A stretch of 64,000 nt of DNA from Tigriopus japonicus (GCA_010645155.1 CM021312.1:3126314-3190313); one strand, 5' to 3'; shown: positions 38,701 through 53,700, numbered from the stretch's first letter. Numbers and translations: made by a program. The notes: a model not told the origin generated them from the sequence alone.

Positions 38701-41700
38701 TTGTATGAAGACCATTGTGTACATTAGCTAGGATACACTTTCGGATGTATTGAATGATTCTGGGAAATCTGAACCGTTCTTTGATTCTAAATTGTTGAAG
38801 TCCGAGTAAATTTTTGTTTAATCAAAAAATTTATCAAACAGGAAAATACCGACAAATTTCATTGAACTGATTTATCCTTAAAAACAGTTTGAAAAGAATT
38901 AGGAGAAACCTAGCAATTAGAAACCTATTGTAATTAACCGAAGCTGAAGAATTTCCCTTGGGGTCTCATACTCAACGAAACGGTAAATACCGTGCTTCCT
39001 TCCGAGGTCATTTACCCAATTCATAATGATTAGGGAAACCTTCACTTTCCTAACCATACAAACTCTTAGATTACTAACCCAAACTGAATCATATTCCTTG
39101 TGAGTTTTTTGTATCATCATGATAGAATATTTGGTCTGTCATCTTGTCTTGTTCAATTTTGCCGCTCTTAAGACAACTTTGAAGGCAAAGTTGATGAGAA
39201 ATAGTTAGCAGAAAACCATCTAAAAAAAATTCGATGAAAACTTTGTAAAATGTTGATTTGATACAGAGAATCGTTGGAGAGAATATGATAACAAGTTGTA
39301 TAATGTCGGCCCACTGCTCAAAATAGATGAAGAGTTTAGGCACTTTTCAAGCTATTTGGCTGACAAGTCAAACTTGTAAAACTTCAGGGGGAACACTCTT
39401 CAGGTTATTGATCAGCGTCTGGCAACATTGCACATTCTTTTCTTTCATAAACGGCCTCTCCACCCTCACCAGACTCTTCCCCCCGCCCTCTTAACCGTCT
39501 TCCGCACGGTGGCCTCAGACACGCCCATGTCCGCCCACATCGACGTGAGAAGCGCGGCAGCAGCGACGTTTTTGAACTCTTAGAGATCAAGTTTGGGCTT
39601 GGGATCAGTCCCCTCCTTCCTCTGGACTTCATCCCTCTTGCTCACGTAGTAGACAGCCCCTGTTCACGCCCATCTGGTGGGAGATGGCCATAGGAGTGTG
39701 TCCTCCGCATCAAGCAGGGCTCAAATTCGCAAACGTTGATCTCAGTGTTTCAACTTTCGTCGTCTTTGATATTTTTTTTTTTTTTTTGGGGGGGGGGGCG
39801 GATTTTTTAATACCGCTACAAGGAATGGGATTCCCTGTAAAGAGAGTTAATGATTATTATAGTTTATATAATTATCGTTTATACAAAATTTGATCTGCCA
39901 ATAAGTTACTGCTGGCAGATCTGTACAACCCTTGAATAGTGGGTTGGTCAGGAATAGTATTCAAAAATTTGTCCAATCCTGCCTTAAATGCTATTAGAGG
40001 ATTAGCTCCTACATATTCCCGACGAAGACTAATGGGTAACAAATTGAACAATGAAGGAGCCCGATAAAGAAGAGAGGAGCACTTCATTGTTCGAACTAGC
40101 TTAGATTCCCTTGGATTTGAAGGTGCTCTCAAAACGCACGTAAAACCTCTACGATCGCTACAACTGATCTCAAATCCGGGTTAGGACAGAGCCCATGAAC
40201 GCTCTTGAAAACATATATACGAAAACATATAACGCACCTGATTTTTGTTATGTCACTATAGGTTGATCTGCAGAGTCATTTTCATTATTGCAATGTTCCC
40301 ATAAGAGTCTATTTAATCTATTAATTAATTCAATTAAATCTGTTCATTCTTTCACAATGCACCCGGTATAAACCCAGAGAAATGAGCCGTAGGCGATCTA
40401 ACATTTAACCGTCCTCCCACAATGTGGGAAACACTCAAGATTGCCAAGTTTCTCAAGCTTATCGACGATTCCGAACAAAGATCAGAGGTTTCTCCTCAGA
40501 TACAAAATCAAAACGTTGCTTTTCTTTTACAGGAATTGATGATATGTTTGTCATTATACAAGCGTGGAATAAATTTGCGGAACATCGTAAGGACCTCACA
40601 AAAGTGGAAAAATTCGGAGAAACGTTGCAAAGAGCTGGAGTGGCCATAACTGTTACCTCTTTAACCGATTTCATGGCCTTTGCCATTGGCGCTTCCACTG
40701 TAAGGCCAAAAACCTCAGCTTCACTCACTGACAATTGGCATCAAAACAGCTCAAGGTTCATGTTTCAAATTTGGCTGCCACTTTCCATTTGGCCTTTACG
40801 TAGGGTTATTTCCACTCTACTGAGTAAACATAAAACTATTCTTTTGTACACTTTTTTCGGGGTTTCTACTACCATCACTATTCATCAAACAAAGCCAAAT
40901 GTAATGTACGTGTACTTAACACAAAAGCATGCCTCTAATCCTCACTTTCTTTGAAGCTTCTGCCTGCCCTGAAATCCTTTTGTATGTATTGTGGGATCGG
41001 GATTCTCATCACTTACATTTTGCAAGCCACGTGGTTTGTGGCTTGGATGTCCATTGACCAAGACCGTATTGATTCGGGTCGAACTCTTTTGTGTACCTCC
41101 CAGAATTCGGCTGCTGCCCAACAAGTGTCCCAATGCCTCAAAAAAGTGGACAAGAATCTCCTCCAAGGTGCTTTTGACAGCTATGGCAAAGTGCTGAGTA
41201 GAAACTGGCTCGTCAAAGTGGGCATCTTAAGTGTCACGGGATTGATCCTGGCCCTTTCTATTTGGAACACGTGGCTATTGGAGCAGAAATTTGATCCAGT
41301 CTGGTTCTTACCCAAAGACTCGTATTTGTTCCAATGGTTCGAGCTTAAATCCCAGTAAGCATTTCCATTATCATTCTAGAATAGATTGCTTTAGATCAGT
41401 CATTCAGTCTTGGAACATAATGAGGTCCCTACTTGATTGCCAATGAGATGCCGGGAATGCCAACTAAGGCTCTTACTTTTTAAGGCCCAGGATCCAATCG
41501 AATCTTGACCCTAACACTAAAAACAGTGTATTTTTCTTGATTGGATTTGGATCATCTCGAGTCTCATAATCTGGAAACATGCCCTCCCACATTAGATAAG
41601 CCCCTGTGAGTCCCATGTCTTGTTTAAAACCATTCCAGCTCCCAATAAAAAAGGCTGAAAGAACGCAAAATAACATACGGAAAGCCACAGATATGACCAT

Positions 41701-44700
41701 CGGAAGTACGCCCTAGCACATCCTTTACAATAGAAGCTGATAATTGCTTATTGAAGAACACACTAATACTCAAAGTTAGCTTTGGGCTCGTTGGTTTTAA
41801 GGAAAATAAGGCATGGAACACGAGAGCTTCTTTCCGCTTTTGTTCGTTTATTGTTGGCAAATTTGCTTTTTGACTCGCTTATTTTGAATGAATATGAAAT
41901 AAAAAAAAGTCTCTTTTTCAGGTATTATCCAAGTCAAGGGGAGACTGTCCACGTTTTCATGACAGATCTTGATCTGCCAGGAGAATTCCCCAAAATTAAG
42001 TCTGTGGCCGAAGCCATTTCTAGTCAACAAGATATCATCTCCCACGTGGATTCTTGGGCATTGCAATTCACTGATTATGTATCGCAATTCGAAGGTAATC
42101 ATAGGGATTTTCCTCCCAATTTAGTCTTGTTTTGCCAATCATATCACCATTAAATAAATTTACTCGTGGGAAGAAAGACCCCACGTTCCCGTTTGGATGA
42201 AAATGATAATGTAATCAATTTTTTGATTGCTCCTTTTTGGCACATTCGCCCTTGGTCTCCTGAATACCCATAGAATCCCCGGGGATATTTTCTGCCTTCC
42301 TGCAGTTTTGAAGGCCTTTTGATGGGAAAGAAGTGACCTTTAAATGAGACAGAGTTGCTAGCAGGAGAGCAAAGATCAATGGGAATGCAAAATGAACCGC
42401 TGTTGGTGGCATAATGTCGAATATGTAAATATATTTTGCATTTCCAAGGACATCATTAGCCAAAAACTCGAGGGGAGGTGGATTCATTCCGAATCATTCA
42501 CTCGGTTTTTCTAGTATGTTTTTTTTTTACGAATTTTAACGAGTGATTGGCGAGACTCTTCAGATTACTATGTAAATTAATAGATTTATTTGGCCAAACA
42601 GATAGAAAAACTTTCCAGATAATATTCTTGAAATAAATAGTTGGTTGGAATTTTCTTATTTTCTTCTTCCTCTTGACGAAAGGGAGACATTTTCTCATTC
42701 TCATCTGCTCAGTGACATTAATTCATTCTTATGATCACAACTGATTACGTTGCTTTAATCCTGATATCTGTTACTAGTTCAACAATCTTTGAGGTGTACT
42801 AATACTCCAACTCGACGCTTAAGTGAAAAAGCCTTTGGTAGAACTATTTGCCCATGGTTATCCATCCATGGCTAAATTTTCAACTTCTCAAATTCCAATA
42901 GATTTAACGATATGATAATTAGGGCTGTAATTCCTCTTATTTCTTCTGGTTGGAATTGTAAGGGTTGCTATTTAAGGGTATCACAAGCTTTATACATACC
43001 TTTTGTATTGAAACTCACATTTATCAGGGTAAAAAAGTACGACAAAGACCTATCCTCATAGATTGAAAAGACAGATGTTCTATCTGCTAATTACGGAAGT
43101 CAGTAAAAAAGTACAATCAGTTACGGAAGTTTAAAAATATCTTTTTACATTCACAAAAAAGCGGCGAATTTAGGAAGCTGACATTAACTTGATGGCATGC
43201 GTTACTTTGCTAGAATTGGCTTTATCTCCAGACTCACTAAATCTTCTGCTTTCTTGGCAGATCTACGTTGTTGATATATTTTTTTGTTCCTTTTTTGCCT
43301 AGATGCGAATCTCATTACCGCCGACACTCGGTTGTTCCAACGACGCCTCACCCAGTTCTTATTTAGCCCCAGTGGGTCCAAATATCGGTTATTGTTTCAT
43401 TACTCAGACCCAGTCCAATGCGGCAAACCAAGTCCCAACATCTCAGTAAGTGAACAAACTAATTTGCAGTTAAAACTAAGGTAGTTAAATACTAGACACG
43501 CTGTATTGTGACATCTAGCGTTCGTCTTAGTTGAAACTAGCCGACAGCTGACGGTCAGGCTTGTTTGCACGGAATCCTTTGGTTGAGCTGGTTCGGTTGT
43601 TACGTTCTCGTTTTTCCTTTAGCACTGCTGTTAATGGACTGCTAGATCTTATTAATATATTATTAGATAGGAGGCCATCACCAGTGTTATTAGATGTTTG
43701 TTAACTTAATGGTGTGGTACCGTTGCGTAAGATTGGTCGGGTTGAGTTATGGAACATTTAATCTATTCAGAGTATTCTGGTTTTGAATTAGTAATAAGAA
43801 GAATCAAATAGGCCATGACATTCATGAATGTCAAACTAAACTCTAGCGTTTGATTTTTTTTAAATTGAATTACCATCGAGTAATCATTATTCAATTTCAA
43901 AATATTCACTTCATATCAAGTAGTTCCAAGTTTGAGATATTGGCTCCTGGAGAAAGTCAATGTTTGCTAAATGTAATGGAAAAGGAATATGGAATGGAAA
44001 AGTCTCACACCAAATTTCGACGAGGGACGCTTAAGGTAGAGAACAAATTGAGCAGAAACTTCATTAAGGTGTTCAAACAAAGGTCTGAAAAAAGGTTCAG
44101 GTATTTTAGGAAGTCAAGTCGTTCTAAAATTCACCATCAAATTAAAGAGTAGCTTTGATCCGTGTGTACTGATTCTTCGGCATGAAATCTTTATGGTTTA
44201 AAAATCAGAATATCTATTTCATTTTTTCTACACTTTAACTGCATTTGAAAGTACAGCGGAAGAAGGATAATTTTAGATATTTTAGGTAGATTTTTTCAAA
44301 CTTATTGTTTAACAATCCTGAGGTATTAAGGAATAAATCTTCTTTGATACATATCCCTGTTGAAGTCCTTGAGCATTGATGATATCAGGACATACTGTAG
44401 ATGAAATAATTGGGAGAATTGGCAGTGCCTTGCATTTGTACCTCAAGAAGAGGAGGGCAAAATATGGGATTGGAATGAACTCTTTGGTACGTGGGGTATC
44501 CAGACTATAGGTAGACTGGGCCTGTATTTCGTTGAATTGTACCATTTTCGGATTGCTGTAAAAATCGAAATTAAGATTTAACTCTTGTGAGCAGATGTTA
44601 TTTCACAAATTTTATTGTCAGACAAACTTGTTCGAAGCTATGATTTAATTAGACAAGGTATGTTGGTTGACCCCTGCACGCTTCAAAAAATGGACGTCCA

Positions 44701-47700
44701 GAGCAAGAAACTCGTCAAAATCCAATATTTTGTAAAGTTAAGATGTTGCTCATGCTCAAATTTCTATGTTTGGTGAACATTTGTCCAGAAAAAATGATTA
44801 ATTTTGATTTGAGATAGCTTAGCTTTGAAAGATACATCATTTTTGTCATACTGTACTGCTCGCTCTCGACGCTTATTTGCTATGTATACAGGGGTCAACC
44901 AACATACCTCGCCTAATTAAATCATAGCTTCGAGCAAGTTTGTCAAAGAACAAAATTTGTAATATAACATCTGCTCACAAGAGATCAATCTTCAATCCGA
45001 TTGTTTTCATCAATCCAAAAATCATACGTCTAAACGAGTTACAAGCCCAGTCTACCTCTAGTCTGGATATCCCTCGTATCCCAATATCTCTCACTTTCAA
45101 AGATGTGCAAAAAAGGAAGTCTATGAGTCTCAATCACACCTAAAACGAACATACACTTAGACCGCCGATCCTTTAGCAAAAGAGTACTCGAAAATTGTAT
45201 GCATGTATTTGATTGTCAAATTGACCATAAGAAAGAAATTGACGTAAAATACTTCGTTAAGTCCCAATACCGGTGCGAACGCAAGCCGAAAAAGAATGTC
45301 AAGCTTTTGTAAAATGTGGACTTCTGCAATGGAACTGACCAAGTAATGTTAATGGCAATTTTAAATCATACATACGGTTTCAGGTAACCTCACCGGCTTT
45401 GAAACAATCTTCAAACTTATATACACTTGTGCGGTTATATTTGTTTCTTTTTTAAAAGTAATTTAATGGTCTCTTCTTTAAAGGGTCTCTTTTAATATAA
45501 AAAATTGCGGCTTTTATGAATTAGTCTCGTCAAATGCATGAATCAACTCAATGTTTTTATCAATATGTTAGTAGACGGATCAAATATGAAAAGATGTTAA
45601 AAAAGTCACATTGGATGCAACTTCAATTCAAACCTTGAGATCTTACAATTGAAGAAAACGATTAACGAAAGTCAATACGTGTAATAACTTCACCTCTTTT
45701 TATCGGAACAAGTTGCATCTTGAAGGTAAAAGCCATTAGACATCAATCATTTCAATGTTCACCCGTTCAACTACGTCGATTACACAGTACACTAAATCAC
45801 TCACTCCTATATGATTCCTATTTCCAGATGTCCATTTTTGAGTTTACTCATCGCCTTTTGGAGGGCCCAAGTGAGCAAATCCCAGCCATGAATAGGATCA
45901 AAGCCATCATTCGTGAAGCCAATTTCTCCGGACACGTTTTCCCATTCTCCAAAGGCTATGCCACTTGGGAAACAGATGAGGTTCGTATGACAACCACCAA
46001 CCTTGCTCATATACGACGTACTACGTACACGCAAAAAAGAGGTTGAAAGGGAGGAAAACGAAGGGAGAGAGAGAGAGAAAGAGGGTGTGAAAGAAAGAGA
46101 GCCACGAACGTCGGGAAACCAATTTCAGATTGGCCTAAAGAAACTTTGATAAAGTTGAAAAGGACCAACGAGGAAAAGTCTCCATGTGGCGTGTGCCACA
46201 TGTATGCATAATGTTGAAAGGAGGCAAGATGAATGCAACAGGGTAGGAAATCCTTTTGCCACTTTGCTAAGTCTAGTTTCCTCGTTGTGAAGTTTGAAGT
46301 ATTGTTACGAAGGGCAAGCTTTCTTAACAAAACAAGCCAAACTGACACATAAGTATTGTGCTCACCAAAAAAAAAACAATGAAACGTCTGAAATAAATCT
46401 CCAATTAAAGGGAACAAAACGTGTCATAGTGTCCCTTCTCTTCTTAAGCAAGTGCGTAGCATCGATTTCTGACATTCAATTTGCATTCAACATGTTGGAG
46501 GTCCAATTTTAGCAACAACCGAGAAATTTTCATGTTTACTCTTTCTCTATGTAGAACACCAATCGTGTGATAGTTCAATTTATTTAGATCATTTATGTAG
46601 GATGGATGTATTCGTACCGAGTGGCTCAAATTTTTCAAGCTGGCTTGGGGCAGCACGCAGTCCATTCTCGTGAATTTCATGTTCGTGATAGGCACCATCA
46701 TTCTCGTCTATACCATTATCTTATTCGTTATCATCATCGTCTCTGGACACGTAATCACTTTAAGTTTCCTGCCTGGCTTTGATCAAAATCTTTTTAAGTT
46801 GGTGTGCATGCGGACCAACAAGCTAAAACGGGGTGGTTCTTTGTGATGTTGAGAACTCAAATCCTCAGGCTATTACAAATTCAAGCTTCCAAAGTATATG
46901 AATTTGTCTGTTGTACTTCATTGCATCATGCAAACCAATTCATTTTGTTTTCATTTAGCACTGAAAATTAGTCAAATAGACCATGGAAATCGTAGGACAT
47001 AGACTCTCCTCAGGCGGTCAGCTGTGTCGAATTCCATTCAAGTAAATTACTTTGTTTTGATAAGAATGATTTACCAATCATATAAGGATGTCATTTGCTG
47101 AATTTCAGCAATGTAAGTTTCTCCATTCACGAGAAACAACCATAGGCGTAGGAGGCAGGGGGGCAGGGGGGGCAACTGCCCCCCCCCTGGCCTCCGGAGA
47201 CTGCTAAAATTCGGGCAAATGAGTTGAGATATTCGGGCATTCGGGGAGGGGAAAAATGATATTGCTTATATTGATAACACTGTTGTTGACGTATTTGGCA
47301 GGCGAAAAAGGGAAGGGACAAAATGTTCTTCTGACTTATCAGCAAAGCTATCAAATTTTTGTGAAATTCGGGCAAATTTGGTGTTGCCCCCCCCAATAAA
47401 CCACACCTCCTACGCCTATGGAAACAACGTTTCAAAATTTGCTACAATCGCAATACATACGCGAGGAAACAAGAGAAAAATTGACCCTACAATCGTCGAA
47501 AAGGACAATTTTAGGTGCAAATGTTGGTGGCCATCTCTTTCCCCCAACAGTGATCTCCCCCTGTAGGTTTGCACCAGGTGATCTCCGCCAAGGTAAACTC
47601 CCCCAGCACTTATCTTCACCAAGGTTAACTCCACCAACAATCAACTCCGCCAAAATTGAACTCCGCCACAGTAAACTCCACCAGGGTTAACTCCCCCAAC

Positions 47701-50700
47701 AATCGTCTCCGCCAACAGTGATTTCCGCCACGGTAAACTCCGCCACGGTAAACTCCACCACGGTAAACTCCGCCACGGTAAACTCCGCCATGGTAAACTC
47801 CGCCACGGTAGACTCCGCCACGGTAGACTCCGCCACGGCAAACTCCGCCACGGTAAATTCCGCCACGGTAAACTCCGCCACTCACCTGATAATGATTTTC
47901 ACCAAAAGAAATTGCGCCATTGTATCAGCCGCGACAAAATAAACTCCACCCTTTTCAAATTTCCTTTTGTTAGAAAGATCACTTCTCATCCTTACACTGA
48001 GACCATTAAAAACCAACTATATGTTTACCAAATCCATTCACGACCTACCCAGGGACTTTGGGTGAGTGTTGTGTCAAGTTCATTGATTCATCAGCGCTAT
48101 AATGGCACAATAACCTAGAAGTTTCTTTCTCATGTTAGAGTTTTCTGAGGCGGGGTTTCTTGGGGTGGACTTTGCCTTGGCGGAAATCACTTTTGAGGGA
48201 GTTTACCAAGAGGAAATTTACCGTGGCGGAGTTTGCCGTGGCGGAGTTTACCGTGGTGGAGATTACCGTGGCGGAGTTTATCGTGGCGGAGTTTACCGTG
48301 GTGGAGTTTACCATGGCGGAGTTTACTGTGGTGGAGTTTACCATGGTGGAGTTTACCATGGTGGAGTTTACCGTGGTGGAGTTTACCGTGGCGGAAATCA
48401 CTGTTGGCGGAGATGATTGTTGGGGGAGTTAACCCTGGTGGAGTTTACCGTGGCGAAGTTCAATGTTGGCGGAGTTGATTGTTGGTGGAGTTAACTTTGG
48501 TGGAGATAAGTGCTGGGGGAGTTTACCTTGGCGGAGATCACCTGGTGCAAACCTACAGGGGGAGATTAGTGTTGGGGGAGTTGTATGGGAACCGCAAATG
48601 TTCGGTCGGAAAAGCGTAAAGAGAGGTGGACTGTTTACTAAATCGACACTAGGGCGCCATCTGCTTTTAGTGTTTCCAGTTTTTGAGGTGTTGATTAATC
48701 TCCAGCGCTATTGAAGATAACGAAATGCTCTGTTTTTTGCGCGTGTCAGTTACTTGACCATGCTAGCTCAAATTGAGAGGTGAACGGAAGGGATAGAAGC
48801 TAAAAAACTTCGAAAAATTTCTTTTCACGAGTAATTTTGCGTTGAAAGTTTTGGAAAGACCTGAAGAGCTTTGATGATGGTAGTTTTTGCAACGATTAGG
48901 CCTGATTAGCCTACTGGGCCCAAAAATCGTGCCAGATGCTTCAAAATACTTTCATTGCTATATAGTTCAGTCGATCAAGTTGAAATTAAGTATGCGAACT
49001 CCATAGTACATGTACGAGTCGCTTTTAAATTAGGCAACGCGGTTTTTACAGGTGACTAGCTTCTGTTGGAGAGTTTTCTTTTGTAGCTGACTCAATTTTT
49101 CAAAGGCTCACTTGGAGTCTCAAAATAGAACAAAATAAATCAACCAAAGGTTGTTACATAGGTACGAAAGAACTTAAGATATGTTGCTTCAAAAAGTGCA
49201 ATTGTAGGTTAGAATGTATGCTACTTAGCGAATCTTGAACGCCCGATGGCATTCCATTGGCGTCAAGTCCAACGTTGGCGTGTTTCCCTTAAAAACACCC
49301 TAACTTGACACCCTGTGAAGATATGAATGTACATACACAAATGCCCCCCAGTGTACAAAACGCCAATCCTTGATGATCAAAGGGCCCTTCACTCCATGGC
49401 TTGGAGAAAAACCATTCCCTTTCGAAGTGGACACATGTTCCCCCCGCTTCGGGGGATCAAAAAGGTTTTTACGTGGAATTGAAATATGAGTGTCCAACCT
49501 TCAAATTTGTTCTCGACAATTTGGAAGCGACTGAGAAGAATCACCAAAGTTTCTAGGTAGAAGTACCATCTGAACAGATATGGAGGATTTTAGATGTTCT
49601 TGAAGGTCTAGCCAGTTTCTTCCCTCATCAATAATTCTTGGATCCATGAGATGTCGGCGTTGGTTGGAAGACCCAATATTTCATAAAACCTTTCTGTGTA
49701 AATACGTGAAAAGTTCGGTTCAGTTAGGTTGAATCGCTTTTGATGTCATGACATTAGAGAGCGCAGACTTTAAATACCTTCTATTTAAGAGAGACATATT
49801 ATGCGCAGTTCTGTTGCTTCAGTTTTTGCATGGGAACATTGTAAATGTTTTGTTCCCTCCTGTCCATGTTCCACATGTTTGCTCTTGTCAAACAACACCT
49901 TCAAGAAGTTTGGGAAGAGCTTTGTAGTAGTTTTGTCTTGTGATGATACATCTCATTGTTGTCGAGTTGGACGTTGTTCCCAAAGTGTTCCAAGATCCTT
50001 CCTACAGAGAAACACTTCAATTGTGCCATTTTCGAAGGAACAAAGTTTGCTTTGATAGTGTTAAGGGACTTTTGCATTTGGTAAAATACACTCAAGGATA
50101 ACGAAACGTGCATCCGTCGCTTCAATTTGACAAAAGAAATCCAGAGAACTCACATACAGTTTCCCTTATGAAACCAATAAAAATGCACGTTCTGATGGAG
50201 GAAGTACCATCAAGAATGTTTCTTAAGCTGCATCACGTTTGCGTTGTGAGCTTTGAAAGTGTCGGTAGGGATTCGATGAGGAAAAAGTTTCAATTTCAAT
50301 TCCATTTTCGCTTGTGTAAAACTTTCACCTTATCTAACACTCAATCCATACGAGACAGTATCTTGATAAAATCCTCATAATTTCGTTCAGCTCATTGCTA
50401 AATCATATCAGAAACACGATTTCCGGGAAAATCCGTATTCTGCCTTTTTCCAATGAATGGAGTGGTTGGTCATGATTCGAAGAAATCAATTCTGAAGCAA
50501 AACCGTATGATCTCCCAAGAGGAGGTCGCGATGTGCGCGAGTTACATTTCGATAGAGCGGCACTCTGGCATCGGGTGAGATTCCCCCTCTTCCGATATAG
50601 TTTCCAACTAATCCCGAAGCCGTCTCTTATCAATTAAATTACCCATTGGGTTCTGAGGAAAGTAGCTCTCCGTTGATGTAAAGTTTTCCTCAAGAAAGTG

Positions 50701-53700
50701 GGACAAAGGCACTCTAGACGACTTCCGATGTTCCACGTCTGCACGTGATTTCTTACTACAAACATCCTGTATGAGTGTGAAGGTCGGTCTAGCGACAAGA
50801 AGATCGGAAGGCCATTACTGACGAAACTTTTCGTTCCTCATAGGAACACACGTACAAATAAATGAGTTGGAAGCTTGAACCAGGATGTTCATGAGAGAGT
50901 AATACCAACGTGGAATTTAAACTCAGTTTTTGCCCTTTCTTCGAAGCGACAGGAATCAGAACCTTTTGTACCTTGGAACACTTGGCAAAAACTCTAATTT
51001 TGTTTCAAAATAATCGGTATATGTTAAAGAGAAGCCTCTTTACTAATATTTATGCAGTCATGTATGATTTAGCTCGTCCAAATTAGAGTTAAAGTTGATT
51101 AAGTGATCGTAACAGCGCTTGGAAGTTATGTTAAAAAAGTGGATTGATTAGCAAGTAATTAACTCTTTGGTCCAATATGGATTAATGGCGAAAAGATAGA
51201 AAGATAGATAAGGAGAAACATGTTTTGGGAAATATTGCGTCGGATTCACTCAATCTTGTCACTAATGGTTTTTGGGAAAAGAGTTCGGGTATTGACGTGA
51301 CGAGGAAATGGCCTTAAGATACGCTACATTGCGTAAAACAAGACCAAGATTGGAATGAGATGTAATCAGATGGTGGCTCTGCTCCCTCTTGGCCTTTTTC
51401 ATTTTATTAGAAATAGTAATACTCGACTGGGATCGCGAAAAGAAGCCAAGAGATCGACACATGGTATAGACGTTTTTTCTGGAAATTCGCCTCTGGTTAG
51501 TTTGTCTGAACTTACAGAAGTGAGGATTGTCTCTGACATGATTATACCTGTTTCACTTTTGAGCGCATAAGAGCTCTTCTTTGATCTCTTTTGAGCATAA
51601 ATTCTCCAACTTTGTAGTGAGTAGAGGGGAATTGTCTTGGGGATTCATTCTGTCGTATAGTTAGCGAGAAGCCCATTTATTTTTAATGGATCAAAGCGTT
51701 TCCTGTCGCTTCTACATTCTTTATAAATGACCCTCCAGAGTTGGATCCCAATTATATTTAGTTAACTTTCTCCAAAAGGCTTAGAATACTATCTAGTTCA
51801 CAACAAGTGGAATGATGTCTAGCCAGAAAGAAATATACTATTGCATTGCAAAGATATATTTTTGGTGATTTGTATGGTCTGCAGGGCGGACAAAAGAATG
51901 ATCTAGGTAAAGGAAATAGTGCATGATAGGTAACGGGAAATGAGCAGGGAGTGGAGGCAATGTCGTGGAAATGAGGCAAGACATACAGACTGGTTACGGA
52001 TTAGTCTCACACCAAATCAAGACGCACTTGCGACACATTACATTTGTGATGTAATTGTTCTAATACCAATTGAAGAAAACAGTTTAAGGTATTCGCAGGC
52101 AAAGTATTTTTGAAATTGATAGACTTGTTTAAAAACTATGATTTTGTTTTCAAGAACGACTCCTCAACCCAAGATATGCACGTTCAATTCATTCTAAAAA
52201 ACATCCTTTCTTGGAGCGCCTATTACGAGAAGAACTAAATTTGGTGTAATGGACGTACCTTCACAACTGAGATCTGATAAAGGTTGTCCGCAACAAGGGA
52301 AAATTGCCGCTCCAATAACAAGCACCAATTTTTACCACACCCTCGGGAAAGACCGCAGGTTCGCCCATTTAAGTTGTCGAAAGTCGTGGCTACTACATGC
52401 AAGTTAATACCACAAGTCACTGGGACTCGGCAAGCCCGGGATTCGAACCAGGGATGTTGCTGATACTTGGCGAATGCTCAACCCCTAAGCTACGACTGTT
52501 TGCCTCCTCTTTTCAGGGTCACACAACCTGCTTTATGTTTCACTCCAATACGAACGGTACTCTTCTCATTTCTTTAGATCTAGCGATTGCTGGAATTTTT
52601 TTTTCAATGAATAAGCTTGCTTTCACCCGTCGGTTCAGCCTTCTTTTTAAAGAAAACACCAACCTGAAGTCTATATTTTCTTACAAATTAATTCAGATGG
52701 CAGAAATATGAAAGCCTTTGCAAAATCATTTTTAGCTTTACTAATAGGAACGGCAAAATAATATTAATCAAATGGATCCTTCGGGTCCAAATTTTTTCTT
52801 CCAACTGAAATTTCTCATCCTCACAAAACCCACTCTCGAAATTCGAAATACGATAGAAACAAGATAGTTATGTCACATTTTCATGCTCAAAACCGTATGT
52901 CGATACTAATTCAGATCACAAGAAAGGTAAAGTCATGGATGTCTCTTTGACATCCTTTCAAGTTGTGAAAGCGATTCCACCATCTTTCTTTGACGCAAGG
53001 ACGGCTGACCTTAGCCTTTTAATATGTCAGCTCATGTCAGATCTCGGGACAACCCTGTTAAATTATTTATGAAACCTTTTTTGCATTCGAGCACGATAAA
53101 ATTCATCTAACATCCAATCCTAGCATTTGCTTTTAGATCTGCTCAATCAACAAATTATTGATTGTCCATACCTTGATTTAACTAAAAAAACTCATGGGAA
53201 GGAAGCGTCAACACGGTTAAGTTCTTTGGATTTTTACATTCGAGCTTCAACATTTAAACATTGAATTTGATTAAACAAGGAATTGCGTTGAGCCTTCTTG
53301 ACGTAATCCGTTAAGTCACGAATAATATCAGCTATGGGAGTGATTACTGTATCAAACAGACGTGCTGCCGTTGGCAGTCTAGGCTTGCCAAAAAGTTGCC
53401 TGAGTTTTCAAGGGTCAGATTTTCAAAAAAATGTTGCATTTAAGACCAATGGCATGGTTTATGTATGTTGAAGAGTTTGCAGAGTAAGTACAAAACACTA
53501 GAAGAAATTTGAAACGTGAAATGATACAAATTATTTCCTTTAATGTTTAGTTGCCGCAACAACTGTTTATTCCAAATGCCAAGACAAGCGTTCCTGATTA
53601 AAAGTTTGGAAGAGCCCCTTCAATTTATGCAACAAAATTTTAGATACAAGCAATAAAACATAATCGTCCTTCGGAAAATGTCAAGATTTACCACTCCAAC

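Noticed and set aside
47625..48478. Long repeat peptides in all frames (GGVYR, VAEFT, PWRSL, NSATV)
   Set aside because: They come from the 15-bp repeats of the foldback arms and are mirrored on the other strand; not genes.
52428..52500. Functional tRNA gene
   Set aside because: Box A and B are present, but the anticodon stem does not pair and the T-stem has a mismatch; treated as a SINE head or relic.
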